Assembly: GCF_047250385.1 (NCBI RefSeq)
Contig: NZ_JBLBVM010000056.1
Coordinates: forward strand, 248,001-312,000
Length of the DNA: 64,000 bases
Source: Glaciecola sp047250385
Lineage (GTDB): Bacteria; Pseudomonadota; Gammaproteobacteria; Enterobacterales; Alteromonadaceae
Reading direction: 5' to 3'
The stretch's first letter is position 1; every line of letters starts with the position of its first letter. Of the stretch, positions 1 through 8,684 are shown piece by piece. The notes beneath the pieces are model-generated. The model was not told the origin of the DNA, did no database searches, and was given only the letters and a program-made list of their open reading frames with translations. Made by a program: the position numbers and the translations under genes.

Positions 1-797
1 CGGCAGTAAGTAACTCTCTTGCCCGCCTCAGGGAAATGTTGAACGATCCTTTGTTTGTTAGAACGGGACACAGCATGACACCCACTCCCGTTGCCCAAAA
101 TATTATTGGCCCCGCGCGCGATGCTCTCAGTTTGTTGCGCAAGAGCGTTCAAGACTCTCACATATTTGAACCGACAACCGCTCACAAAGCGTTCAACTTT
201 GCGAGTAGAGACCTATTGGAAGTAAGTATCATGCCGCGACTCATGGCCTTACTGCAGAAAAATGCGCCAAATATCACATTGACCAATTACGAAATAGCCC
301 GCACTAACGTTGTGTCCGCGATGGCGAGTGGCAGCCTCGATTTTTTTGCTGATGCATCAGCTTTTACCGATCCACATTTGTTAAAGCAAAAAATCGCCTC
401 AGACCGTTTCGTTGTGCTCGCTCGTAAAAACCATCCAATGCTTAAAAATGGTTTGGATTTAGAAACCTTCCTTGAATTAGGCCATATAAATGTATCTCAT
501 CGCAAGAAAGGCGCAGGGCCTATTGATATCGAGTTAGATAAGCTAGGTAAGAAACGTAAAGAAGTGATGCGTGGCCAACACTTTTTGACGGTACCTAGTG
601 CAATTGTTAAAACTGACTTAATAGCCTGCCTTCCCTATCACTTAGCGAAGCACTATGATTTAGCTATTTATGAAATGCCCTTTGAAATTCCACCCGTTGA
701 ATACTACCTATACTGGCATGTAAGCGCGGATCACGATCACGCCCATATTTGGATGCGCGAACAAATCATGGAAGTAGCAAAAACCTACAACCATTGA
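1..797 (+). CDS. LysR-family transcriptional regulator (5' end cut by window edge)
   Basis: This is a DNA-binding transcriptional regulator of the LysR type. The open frame runs from base 3 with no start in the window, and its first residues (AVSNSLARLREML followed by DPLFVR) are the end of the typical LysR winged helix-turn-helix. The gene therefore begins left of the window, and the ATG at 36 is internal. The remaining ~260 residues form the substrate-binding, periplasmic-protein-like effector domain. The effector is unknown. The gene is followed by a strong hairpin shared with the convergent acyl-CoA dehydrogenase gene. Proximity to fatty-acid genes hints at a role in lipid metabolism, but LysR regulators usually control divergently placed genes, and that neighbour lies outside the window. 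Confidence 0.9.
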   Translation, partial: AVSNSLARLREMLNDPLFVRTGHSMTPTPVAQNIIGPARDALSLLRKSVQDSHIFEPTTAHKAFNFASRDLLEVSIMPRLMALLQKNAPNITLTNYEIARTNVVSAMASGSLDFFADASAFTDPHLLKQKIASDRFVVLARKNHPMLKNGLDLETFLELGHINVSHRKKGAGPIDIELDKLGKKRKEVMRGQHFLTVPSAIVKTDLIACLPYHLAKHYDLAIYEMPFEIPPVEYYLYWHVSADHDHAHIWMREQIMEVAKTYNH

Positions 798-814
798 TAT
801 TGAATAAACATAAA

Positions 815-850
815 AAAGACGAGTATGTTGCCATGCTCGTCTTTCTTGTT
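815..850. terminator. Bidirectional rho-independent terminator
   Basis: The arm AAAGACGAG at 815-823 pairs with CTCGTCTTT at 836-844. The pairing extends inward through TATG/CATG with one G-U pair, leaving a 4-base loop. A T-rich tract follows on the plus strand, and the A-run at 812-817 gives a T-run on the minus strand. The hairpin sits between the convergent LysR and acyl-CoA dehydrogenase genes and can end both transcripts. Confidence 0.8.
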
Positions 851-885
851 GCTTATAAGAAGCCCATTATTTACTTGGTTAACAA

Positions 886-2685
886 TTAACCTTGATAAAA
901 ATGCTCTGCGTCCATCTGCATTAGGTTTTCTGAGCCAGAGTTGATGGCTGAAACTAATGATCTAGTGCGCGTTAACATCCTATCAAAATAGAATTTAGCA
1001 GTTTGTAATTTGGCATTGTAGAAATCAACTTCACTGCTTCCTTCGTCAATTTTTTGCTGAGCGACGACAGCCATTCTTAACCAAAAATAACCAACCGTAA
1101 CGTAACCAGAATACATTAAGTAGTCTACCGAAGCTGCGCCTAGCTCATCTGGGTTGGATGCCGCAGAAACGCCAATGTCTTGAGTCATTTGTAACCACTC
1201 ATCAACATGGGATTCAATCGCATTTGACCAATGGTTGAACTGTTGCTTGTCACGAATAGTTGCACAGTACCCTTTAATCTCAGAAGTAAAAACGTTTAGT
1301 AATTCTCCCTTAGAGCCCATGATTTTACGTGCTAATAAATCAATGGCTTGAATACCCGTTGTGCCTTCATACATCGTGCAAATACGGGTATCACGAGCTA
1401 GCTGCTCCATGCCCCACTCTTTAATGTAACCGTGTCCGCCGTATACTTGCATTCCGTAACTGGTGGTTTCTTGCGCAGTTTCTGTTAAGAAAGCTTTTAC
1501 AATTGGTGTGAGTAAAGCAAGCTTAGCTTCTGCTAACTGTTTATTTTCTGGCGATTGATCATGCTGAGAAACGTCGACTAATTGCATGCAATAAAGTGCT
1601 AGTGCTCTATTACCTTCGCGAAACGCTTTCTGTGTTAGTAGCATGCGACGAACATCAGGATGAACGATAATGGGATCGGCTGGGCCATCAGGATTTTTTA
1701 CCCCAGTCATAGAACGAAATTGTGTTCTGTCTTGGGCGTAGGCCAAGGCACCTTGAAATGCCGCCTCAGTAGCTGACAAACCTTCAACACCCGTGCCTAT
1801 TCTTGCCATGTTCATAAACACAAACATACAATTTAAACCGCGATTGGGTTCACCAATCAAAGTAGCTTTGGCTGAGTCGAAGTTGATCACGCACGTTGCG
1901 CTAGCTTTGATTCCCATTTTATGTTCGATAGAGCCACATTTAACTGCGTTGCGGTCGGTAATGTTACCCTCTGCATCGACATTAAACTTAGGTATCGCGA
2001 ACAATGAAATGCCTCTAGTTCCTTCCGGCGCGCCAGGTAATCTTGCCAAAACAATATGAATAATATTGTCTGACATATCATGCTCACCTGCTGAGATAAA
2101 GATTTTAGTACCCGTTACACTATATGTACCGTCGTCATTTGGCTCTGCTTTACACTTCAGCATGCCTAAATCAGAACCGCAATGAGATTCGGTTAAGCAC
2201 ATTGTGCCAGTCCAGCTTCCTTCAACAAGCTTTTCTAGGTATATTTTCTTTTGTTCGTCGGTACCATGCGCTTTCAGAGTTTCCATGCAGCCTTGACTCA
2301 AGCCTGGGTACATCGCCCAACTGTGATTAGCACCAGAGAACCATTCGGCCATAGAGGATGCAAGTGAATATGGTAAACCTTGCCCACCAAATTCAACGGG
2401 ATGCGCCATCGAAGGCCAACCACCGTCTACATATTGTTGATAAGCCTCTTTAAAGCCCTTTGGTGTTGTTACTTCACCATCATTAAACGTACAACCTTCT
2501 TCATCACCCGATGCGTTAATTGGCGCTAGTACATTTTCGGCAAATTTAGCAGCTTCTGAATAGATTGCGCGAACTAGATCATCACTTGCATCTTCAAAAC
2601 CTAAACGTTGATAATGTTCTTCAAAACCAAGTAGTTCATTAGTAACGAATAAAGTGTCTCTTTGTGGTGCTTTAAAATTTTGCAT
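886..2685 (-). CDS. Acyl-CoA dehydrogenase (DmdC-like, 599 aa)
   Basis: This is an FAD-dependent acyl-CoA dehydrogenase that oxidises an acyl-CoA to the trans-2-enoyl-CoA. The N-terminal, middle and C-terminal acyl-CoA dehydrogenase domains are followed by an extra C-terminal domain, which gives the ~600-residue length of the DmdC/methylthiopropanoyl-CoA subfamily. Visible motifs are MCLTESHCGSDLG near residue 161 (FAD/substrate binding) and MYEGTTGIQA near residue 437, which carries the catalytic Glu of the family. The start is supported by GAGGAAACT just before the ATG. It is read about 50 bases after the FadB-like gene on the same strand, so the two probably form a beta-oxidation operon. 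The subfamily includes both DMSP-degrading and plain fatty-acid enzymes, and the substrate cannot be told from sequence. Confidence 0.9.
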   Translation of the reverse strand: MQNFKAPQRDTLFVTNELLGFEEHYQRLGFEDASDDLVRAIYSEAAKFAENVLAPINASGDEEGCTFNDGEVTTPKGFKEAYQQYVDGGWPSMAHPVEFGGQGLPYSLASSMAEWFSGANHSWAMYPGLSQGCMETLKAHGTDEQKKIYLEKLVEGSWTGTMCLTESHCGSDLGMLKCKAEPNDDGTYSVTGTKIFISAGEHDMSDNIIHIVLARLPGAPEGTRGISLFAIPKFNVDAEGNITDRNAVKCGSIEHKMGIKASATCVINFDSAKATLIGEPNRGLNCMFVFMNMARIGTGVEGLSATEAAFQGALAYAQDRTQFRSMTGVKNPDGPADPIIVHPDVRRMLLTQKAFREGNRALALYCMQLVDVSQHDQSPENKQLAEAKLALLTPIVKAFLTETAQETTSYGMQVYGGHGYIKEWGMEQLARDTRICTMYEGTTGIQAIDLLARKIMGSKGELLNVFTSEIKGYCATIRDKQQFNHWSNAIESHVDEWLQMTQDIGVSAASNPDELGAASVDYLMYSGYVTVGYFWLRMAVVAQQKIDEGSSEVDFYNAKLQTAKFYFDRMLTRTRSLVSAINSGSENLMQMDAEHFYQG

Positions 2686-2735
2686 AGTTTCCTCTTTTTA
2701 CTCTTAAATAACCGCTGAACGCAGTTACTAAATAT

Positions 2736-4862
2736 TTATTTCTTCACTGACGAAAAAGTTTTTCCTGACTCTGCTAATTCGTCCAATAAGGTTGAAGGCG
2801 TAAACCAATGTTGGCCGTAGTCTCCAAGTGATTCTTTATAAAAATTCATTCGATCTCTGATATACGCTAAACCAAGTTCATCCGCATACTGCATAGGCCC
2901 GCCTCTGTATACAGGGAAGCCATAACCGTAGACGTAGATAACATCAATATCACTAGATTTAGCCGCAATGCCTTCCTTGAGAATATCCGCACCTTCATTA
3001 ATAAGCGGGAAGATACAACGTTCTAATATTTCTTGGTCAGAAATTTCACGTTGCTTGATACCCAGTCTTTTTGCTTCTTGTTTAGCAATTTCAATTACCT
3101 CTGGATCTGGGATAGGCTTGCGACTGCCAGCCTCATAAAGGTAAGCACCTTTCCCAGCTTTTAGACCTACGCGACCTTGGGCAACTAGCTTGTCGGCTAC
3201 AATGCAGTAACTTGGATCATGAGCAATTAACTCTCTGCGTGACTCTCGAACAAAGAAACCAATATCTAGGCCTGCCATGTCACCCATGGTAAAAGGTCCC
3301 ATTGGGAAACCGAACTCGCCGATTACTCGATCGACTTGCTCTGGACTTGCGCCTTCAAGCATTAAGCGGTTTGATTCCCTACCATAGGGCTCAATCATTC
3401 GATTGCCGACGAAACCAAAGCACACGCCAACTAACACACCCACTTTTCGGATTGTTTTAGCTAGGACCATTGCCGTTTTAATAACATCGTCTGCGGTTTT
3501 TTCACCGCGCACAATTTCGAGCAATTTCATAACATTCGCGGGAGAGAAGAAATGTAAACCGATTACATCTTGTGGACGCGATACAGAGGAGGCGATTTCA
3601 TTTAAATCGAGTGTTGATGTGTTCGAGGCCAAGATAGCACCAGCTTTACATACCTTATCTAGCATGCCGAACACTTCTTTTTTCACTGACATTTTTTCAA
3701 AGACCGCTTCAATCACTAAATCGGCATTCGACAAATCATCGTAATTTGTTGTACCCGTTAACAGTGACATACGTTCTTCAACTTGCTCTGTGCTTAACTT
3801 ACCTTTTTTCGCTGAGTTTTCGTAGTTACGACGAATAAGTGCCAAGCCTTTATCAAGTGCATCTTGTTTTAATTCTAACATCACAACAGGAATACCGACG
3901 TTCGCAAAATTCATCGCAATCCCGCCGCCCATTGTCCCTGCTCCAATCACAGCAACTTGTTTGATGTCACGGGTCTTTACATCTTTTGCAATTCCTTGAA
4001 CATGACTTGCAGCTCTCTCCGCGAAGAAGAAATGCTGTTGTGCTCGGGCTTGAGGCGTATCCATGCACTCTATAAATAATTCCGATTCACGTTTTAGTCC
4101 ATCCTTAAAGTCATGCGTGTATGCTGCTTGAACTGCCAGCACACATTGACCCGGAGCAAAGAACCCACGTGCTTTTGCAGCCACTCCTTGAGCGTACTGT
4201 TCAAACAAAGCCTGGGTATCGCTATTCATTTCGAGTTTAATATCGCAGACTTTCTTAACGGGCAGTTGCTTTTCAACAACTGTATTGGCGAACTCCATTG
4301 CTGCAACCTGCAATTCTTCTGCTGAATCAACAATCAGGTCAAATACGCCATTTAATTTAGTTACTGGTGTCGGTGCACCAGTGACGATCATATCTAATGC
4401 CGTTATAGCATCAGCAAGCCTAGGCAATCTCTGCGTTCCGCCCGCTCCAGGTAATATACCAAGATGCACTTCTGGCAGGCCTACTTTGTTCTTAGCGTGC
4501 GTGACTCTGTAATGGCAAGATAATGCTAACTCTAAACCACCGCCAAATGCGTTACCTCCAACAATAGCAATAACAGGCTTTGTTGATTGTTCAATAAGGT
4601 CTAATACTTCAGGCAATACGGGTGACAAGTCAGTGGAACTAAATTCAGAGATATCAGCCCCTGCACTGAACAATGGTAAATGAGAATGCAACACGATTGC
4701 TTTTACGTTTTGATCAGCTAAGGCCTTATTCACGCTTTCTATCACGCCAACCCGGACAGCTTTTGATAACGCATTAACAGGAACACTGTTAAGACCAATT
4801 AAAGCAAGTTGCTGATCTTGAACATAGCTTACAGGACTGACTATAGTAGTTTCGCTCGACAT
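2736..4862 (-). CDS. Bifunctional enoyl-CoA hydratase / 3-hydroxyacyl-CoA dehydrogenase
   Basis: This multifunctional beta-oxidation enzyme hydrates trans-2-enoyl-CoA and oxidises the resulting L-3-hydroxyacyl-CoA with NAD. The N-terminal crotonase domain has GGGLELALSCHYR near residue 105 and PEVHLGILPGAGG near residue 135, carrying the two family catalytic glutamates. The NAD-binding Rossmann motif GAGTMGGGIAMNFA follows near residue 310, and the two 3-hydroxyacyl-CoA dehydrogenase C-terminal domains after that. The length of 708 residues fits the FadB/FadJ class. I place the start at the ATG at 4862, preceded by GGGAAA; an in-frame TTG four codons upstream is less likely. No thiolase gene lies beside it, unlike the usual fadBA pair, so it is probably a secondary copy with the acyl-CoA dehydrogenase downstream as partner. 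Confidence 0.92.
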   Translation of the reverse strand: MSSETTIVSPVSYVQDQQLALIGLNSVPVNALSKAVRVGVIESVNKALADQNVKAIVLHSHLPLFSAGADISEFSSTDLSPVLPEVLDLIEQSTKPVIAIVGGNAFGGGLELALSCHYRVTHAKNKVGLPEVHLGILPGAGGTQRLPRLADAITALDMIVTGAPTPVTKLNGVFDLIVDSAEELQVAAMEFANTVVEKQLPVKKVCDIKLEMNSDTQALFEQYAQGVAAKARGFFAPGQCVLAVQAAYTHDFKDGLKRESELFIECMDTPQARAQQHFFFAERAASHVQGIAKDVKTRDIKQVAVIGAGTMGGGIAMNFANVGIPVVMLELKQDALDKGLALIRRNYENSAKKGKLSTEQVEERMSLLTGTTNYDDLSNADLVIEAVFEKMSVKKEVFGMLDKVCKAGAILASNTSTLDLNEIASSVSRPQDVIGLHFFSPANVMKLLEIVRGEKTADDVIKTAMVLAKTIRKVGVLVGVCFGFVGNRMIEPYGRESNRLMLEGASPEQVDRVIGEFGFPMGPFTMGDMAGLDIGFFVRESRRELIAHDPSYCIVADKLVAQGRVGLKAGKGAYLYEAGSRKPIPDPEVIEIAKQEAKRLGIKQREISDQEILERCIFPLINEGADILKEGIAAKSSDIDVIYVYGYGFPVYRGGPMQYADELGLAYIRDRMNFYKESLGDYGQHWFTPSTLLDELAESGKTFSSVKK

Positions 4863-5149
4863 AACGTTTCCCAATAAAATCTGATACTGGAAGATTAGGG
4901 TATATGACGCTATCAGCCCACTTTATTGATTTTATATAGATTGATAAGTTTGGTTGATTTAGTTTCGCGATTGCGAATTGTATAACCGTCGCTGCATATA
5001 TTCGCTGATTATAAATATGAGAAATGTATTACTGCCAATAGATAACTATTTGAATTAAAAATAGTGGGGCAATTTTCTGAAGATTATACTCAGAAAATAC
5101 TACAATTTAATCAGTTCTTATTTCATGTAATTTAACTTTAGGAAACTCA

Positions 5150-5914
5150 ATGGACAGTTTATTAGATTTCAGCAATAAAACCGCAATTATAACAGGGGCA
5201 GCCAATGGCTTTGGGAAGAAGCTTGCTCTGGAGCTAAATAAACGTGGTTGCAATTTGGTCCTCAGTGATATTAACAAAGAAGGATTAGAAGAGACCAAGT
5301 CCAGTTTGCCGTTTCCCGACAAAGCATACATTTTGGTTGGTGATGTTGCGGACGAAATGAACTCAAAGTCCTTAGTTGAACTCGCTGTTAGCCAATTTGG
5401 TAGCTTAGATATAGCAGTTAATAATGCCGGCATAGCACATGAGATGGCTGCAACACATGAATTAACCGAAGCAATATTTGATAGTCAATTTGCTGTAAAT
5501 GTAAAAGGTGTCGCCTTTGGAATGAAATATCAAATTCCCGCAATGTTAAAATCGGGTCACGGACACGTCCTAAATATTAGTTCCTTGGCAGGTCTAGGTG
5601 GTGCGCCTAAAGCAGGTGCTTATGTTGCCGCGAAGCACGCTGTGACAGGATTAACCAAAACAGCGGCAGTAGAATACGCCCGCCATAATATTCAAGTGAA
5701 CGCTGTTTGCCCTTTCTTTAGTCCAACAAATATTATGAATGTTGAGGGCTTAAATACAGAAGAAGCAAGAGCCATGTTGGCAAAGGGTTCACCGATGAAA
5801 CGTCTTGGTGATCCACAAGAAATGGTTAATGTGATGCTATTGTTGCTCTCACCAGGCAATACGTATATGAATGGGCAAACCATTGCAATAGATGGCGGAG
5901 TCACTGCCTGGTAA
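5150..5914 (+). CDS. SDR-family NAD(P)-dependent oxidoreductase
   Basis: This is a classical short-chain dehydrogenase/reductase of 254 residues. The cofactor motif TGAANGFG lies at residues 15-22, NNAG near 91, the catalytic Ser in ISSLAG near 145 and YVAAK near 157 with the catalytic Tyr and Lys. The C-terminal stretch GQTIAIDGG is typical. The start is supported by AGGAAA before the ATG. It is divergent from the FadB-like gene, with 287 bases between the two starts that must hold both promoters. The context suggests a hydroxyacyl or lipid-derived alcohol substrate, but SDR specificity cannot be read from sequence. A terminator hairpin follows. Confidence 0.88.
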   Translation: MDSLLDFSNKTAIITGAANGFGKKLALELNKRGCNLVLSDINKEGLEETKSSLPFPDKAYILVGDVADEMNSKSLVELAVSQFGSLDIAVNNAGIAHEMAATHELTEAIFDSQFAVNVKGVAFGMKYQIPAMLKSGHGHVLNISSLAGLGGAPKAGAYVAAKHAVTGLTKTAAVEYARHNIQVNAVCPFFSPTNIMNVEGLNTEEARAMLAKGSPMKRLGDPQEMVNVMLLLLSPGNTYMNGQTIAIDGGVTAW

Positions 5915-5966
5915 GGGCTACAGAGAAAAGCAATAATTAAATACAAAAAATCAAAGAAAACCCACA

Positions 5967-6000
5967 AAAAGCCAATGCATTGAATTTATTGGCTTTTATA
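5967..6000 (+). terminator. Rho-independent terminator after the SDR gene
   Basis: AAAAGCCAAT at 5967-5976 pairs with ATTGGCTTTT at 5988-5997 around an 11-base loop. The right arm ends in a T-run. It lies 53 bases after the SDR stop codon. Confidence 0.7.
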
Positions 6001-6129
6001 TTAAGTCACCCACAAATATGGTATCAAACCACATACTTTAGTATTTGCCTGCTAACTGACCAATCAATTTCAAACAAGTATATTTGCTCTCGACCTAACC
6101 AAACAATTTAACTTAAAGGTGTAAATATC

Positions 6130-6528
6130 ATGTTGAAAACGAAACTTTACGCACTTGCAGCTGCTATACCATTTGCTTTATTTTCAGTTCCCTCTCAAGC
6201 AGGTGACATTGAATCGGCATTGGCTAATATCTGTACTATCGTTGTTGCGGACGATAAAAGTGAACTACGCAAAAAAATTAAAGTAGTACGATCTGACTTT
6301 AGGCTTCAGCTTAAAGATTATTACACGGGCATTAAATGCAACGGTAATAGCATGATCAGGACTGCTGCACTGAATAATGCGGTTGAAGCTGGCACGTTGC
6401 TTGTAAAGAAAATGCCAAAGAAAGATTTAGCATCACCTGAAGGTGATGGCAAAACGCTTCAAGCATGGCTTGCTGAGCAAGGCCTTGCTGACAACCCCAT
6501 TGCACTAGCACTTCAGGATCGTATCTAA
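6130..6528 (+). CDS. Exported DUF3718-family small protein
   Basis: This 132-residue protein has a clear Sec signal peptide (KTKLY, a hydrophobic core, then PSQA before GDIES), so the mature ~108-residue protein is probably periplasmic. The core contains two cysteines, in NICTIVVADD and GIKCNGNS, and basic stretches. It matches my recollection of DUF3718, a family seen mainly in Alteromonadales with no known function. It is a monocistronic gene with its own terminator, and neighbours give no clue to its job. The ATG at 6130 follows the weak site AAAGGTG. Confidence 0.75.
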   Translation: MLKTKLYALAAAIPFALFSVPSQAGDIESALANICTIVVADDKSELRKKIKVVRSDFRLQLKDYYTGIKCNGNSMIRTAALNNAVEAGTLLVKKMPKKDLASPEGDGKTLQAWLAEQGLADNPIALALQDRI

Positions 6529-6590
6529 TACGGTATGAAGAACCATTTTGAAACCGTTTCAACATGGTCGACGAAGGGAACTTCGTCATT

Positions 6591-6625
6591 AAAGGCGACT
6601 CGATAGAGTCGCCTTTTCTTTTTAA
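6591..6625. terminator. Strong terminator hairpin between convergent genes
   Basis: AAAGGCGACTC at 6591-6601 and GAGTCGCCTTT at 6606-6616 form a perfect 11-bp stem with a GATA loop. A T-rich run follows on the plus strand, and the stem itself begins with A's. It serves the DUF3718 gene and probably also the convergent quinone oxidoreductase gene that ends at 6638. Confidence 0.88.
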
Positions 6626-6637
6626 GCTTGTTATTTA

Positions 6638-7612
6638 CTAAGGTTTAATAACGACTTTCCCTTTTACTTTCCTGTCTGTCACTTTATTTATCGCATCAAC
6701 CGCATCAGCCAAAGCAAAGCGTTCATCAACAACAACTTTGATTTTCCCCTCAACATACCATGTTAATAATTCTTTCATATTTGCCATGAAATCTTGTGGC
6801 TGATGTTGTGTAAATGAGCCCCAAAATACGCCAACAACAGAGAAACCTTTTACTAAGGCTAAATTTACAGGAAACTTCGGTATTTCGCCGCCAGCAAAAC
6901 CAATAACCAACAGACGTCCATTCCATGCCATGCTGCGAGAGCAAGTATGGAACATATCGCCTCCTACACATTCATAAACAACATCAACACCCTTGCCATT
7001 TGTATGTTCTTTGATGGCTGCTTTGAGATCTATGCCAGTGTAGTTAATACATATATCCGCTCCATTTTCTTTTGCAACTTGACACTTTTCATCGGTAGAG
7101 CAGACCGCTATCACTTTAGCTCCCATCACTTTACCAATTTGAATCGCAGCCAAACCTGTTCCGCCAGCCGCGCCAGTGACTAAAAGTGTATCTGAGCTAG
7201 ATAGGTTTGCCCTTTGTTTTAAAGCATGGTGTGCTGTTGCGTGTGCAGTGACCAAAGCTGAAGCTTCTTCCAGTGGGATATCATCTGGTACTGGGATGAC
7301 GTGCGTTGCAGGCACTTCAACTTTTTCTGCATAACCACCCAATACACACATTCCAATGACACGTTGCCCAATTTTTAAATAAGGCACTCCTTCACCAATT
7401 TGTGAAATAGTGCCAGCAACTTCGGTACCTGGAATAAAGGGTAAATCAGGCTTTATTTGATACAGACCTTGCACTAACAAGCTATCTGGAAAGTTGACAC
7501 CAGCTGCTTCAATATCAATAACGACTTTGCCTTTTGAAGCAACAGGTTCAGGCATATCCTGTAATTTTAATTCTGAAACTGGGGCAAATTCATTACATAC
7601 AATTGCTTTCAT
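6638..7612 (-). CDS. NADPH:quinone oxidoreductase-family (zinc-less MDR) enzyme
   Basis: This 324-residue medium-chain dehydrogenase/reductase belongs to the quinone reductase / crotonyl-CoA-reductase-like branch. The N-terminal GroES-like domain has PEPVASKGKVVI, and the Rossmann motif VTGAAGGTGLAAIQIGK lies near residue 144. The structural-zinc cysteine cluster of alcohol dehydrogenases is absent, as expected for this branch. It is the last gene of a leftward operon, one base after the kinase stop region and ahead of the strong terminator at 6591-6616. In this context it may reduce an enone or enoyl-CoA formed during catabolism, but that is inference. Confidence 0.85.
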   Translation of the reverse strand: MKAIVCNEFAPVSELKLQDMPEPVASKGKVVIDIEAAGVNFPDSLLVQGLYQIKPDLPFIPGTEVAGTISQIGEGVPYLKIGQRVIGMCVLGGYAEKVEVPATHVIPVPDDIPLEEASALVTAHATAHHALKQRANLSSSDTLLVTGAAGGTGLAAIQIGKVMGAKVIAVCSTDEKCQVAKENGADICINYTGIDLKAAIKEHTNGKGVDVVYECVGGDMFHTCSRSMAWNGRLLVIGFAGGEIPKFPVNLALVKGFSVVGVFWGSFTQHQPQDFMANMKELLTWYVEGKIKVVVDERFALADAVDAINKVTDRKVKGKVVIKP

Positions 7613-7613
7613 C

Positions 7614-8672
7614 TTAATACTCTTCCTTAATCGCTCGAACTGCGAGCGCTGATAATGGGTTTAAAAGTTGTTCTAGTTCCAGTGCTTTTGGGTTTGAAGC
7701 ATTACCATCCTTGCCTCGCTTTACCACTCCTTGAACAATTGAAAGAAGTCGGAAAAAACTAAAGGCAATATAAAATTGCCAGTTGTCTATACTTTTGATT
7801 CCAGCACGTTCGCAATAGAGTGCAACATAATCTTCTTCAGTCGGAATACCCAACTCTTCTCGATACACTCCGCCTAAACCTGGGACATTACCCATGTTTG
7901 CAGGTAAACGCAGTTGCATGCACTGATATGCCAAATCTGCGTAGGGATGGCCTAATGTTGATAATTCCCAATCTAAAATAGCTACGAGCTCTTGACTATC
8001 TGGCGTGAATATCATGTTGTCTAAACGGAAGTCTCCGTGAACAATGGCGCTTAGACCATCGTCATCTGGCAGGTTTTGACCTAGCCATTCCATCAAAAAT
8101 ACTGCGTCTTCACTTTCTTGAGTTTGCGCTGCATTGTACTGCTTAGTCCACCTATCTAATTGACGAGCAAAATAATTACCAGGACGACCAAAGTTCTCCA
8201 AACCAACTTCCTCAGGCTTAATACTGTGCAAATTTGCCAATGCCAAATTCATCTGTTCGTAAATTTTAGCCCTTTTTGAGTTTGGTGATTCTCCAAAACA
8301 AGGCCTTTCGTCAAAATCTGATAACGACGCATTCCAAAAAATGTCACCCGCTACATAACTCATAATAAAAAATTGACTACCGATAATCTCGTTGTCAGTA
8401 CATAGGTGAATGGCTTTTGGTACTGGGACTTTAGTGTCCTGCAACGCTTTTATAATCCGATATTCGCGATCCACTGCATGAGCTGATTTAAGCAAACGAC
8501 CAAGTGGTTGTCTTCTCAATACAAACTCACCAGTGGAAGTTAACAACTTAAAACTGGGGTTTGATTGACCACCACTAAATTTATCTAAGCTCAGAAGCGC
8601 ACCCAATTCAGGCACTTGGCTGTCGCAATATGCCTGAAGAATTGCAAGATTTGGTGTGATATCAAAACTCAT
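7614..8672 (-). CDS. APH-like phosphotransferase (LvaA / ACAD10-ACAD11 kinase-domain type)
   Basis: This is a 352-residue aminoglycoside-phosphotransferase-fold kinase. The catalytic loop HGDFRLDNMIF lies near residue 210 and the metal-binding AILDWELSTLGHP near 230; an N-terminal nucleotide-binding segment (FVLRRQPLG) precedes them. Homologues next to or fused with acyl-CoA dehydrogenases (LvaA of Pseudomonas levulinate catabolism, mammalian ACAD10/11) phosphorylate the 4-hydroxy group of 4-hydroxyacyl-CoA so that the partner dehydrogenase can remove phosphate. Here an acyl-CoA dehydrogenase gene ends 12 bases upstream on the same strand, which supports that role. Antibiotic phosphorylation is unlikely given the context. 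Confidence 0.85.
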   Translation of the reverse strand: MSFDITPNLAILQAYCDSQVPELGALLSLDKFSGGQSNPSFKLLTSTGEFVLRRQPLGRLLKSAHAVDREYRIIKALQDTKVPVPKAIHLCTDNEIIGSQFFIMSYVAGDIFWNASLSDFDERPCFGESPNSKRAKIYEQMNLALANLHSIKPEEVGLENFGRPGNYFARQLDRWTKQYNAAQTQESEDAVFLMEWLGQNLPDDDGLSAIVHGDFRLDNMIFTPDSQELVAILDWELSTLGHPYADLAYQCMQLRLPANMGNVPGLGGVYREELGIPTEEDYVALYCERAGIKSIDNWQFYIAFSFFRLLSIVQGVVKRGKDGNASNPKALELEQLLNPLSALAVRAIKEEY

Positions 8673-8684
8673 TATTTGTTTTGC

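Noticed and set aside
3403..3744. 113-codon open frame on the plus strand
   Set aside because: It lies wholly antisense to the FadB-like gene in well-conserved sequence and has no ribosome-binding site or family match.
4964..4977. Inverted repeat TTCGC-GATT-GCGAA between the FadB-like and SDR genes
   Set aside because: The five-base arms are too short to call a regulator site without other copies; kept only as a note.
5107..5433. 108-codon frame on the minus strand
   Set aside because: It is antisense to the start of the SDR gene, whose motifs are intact.
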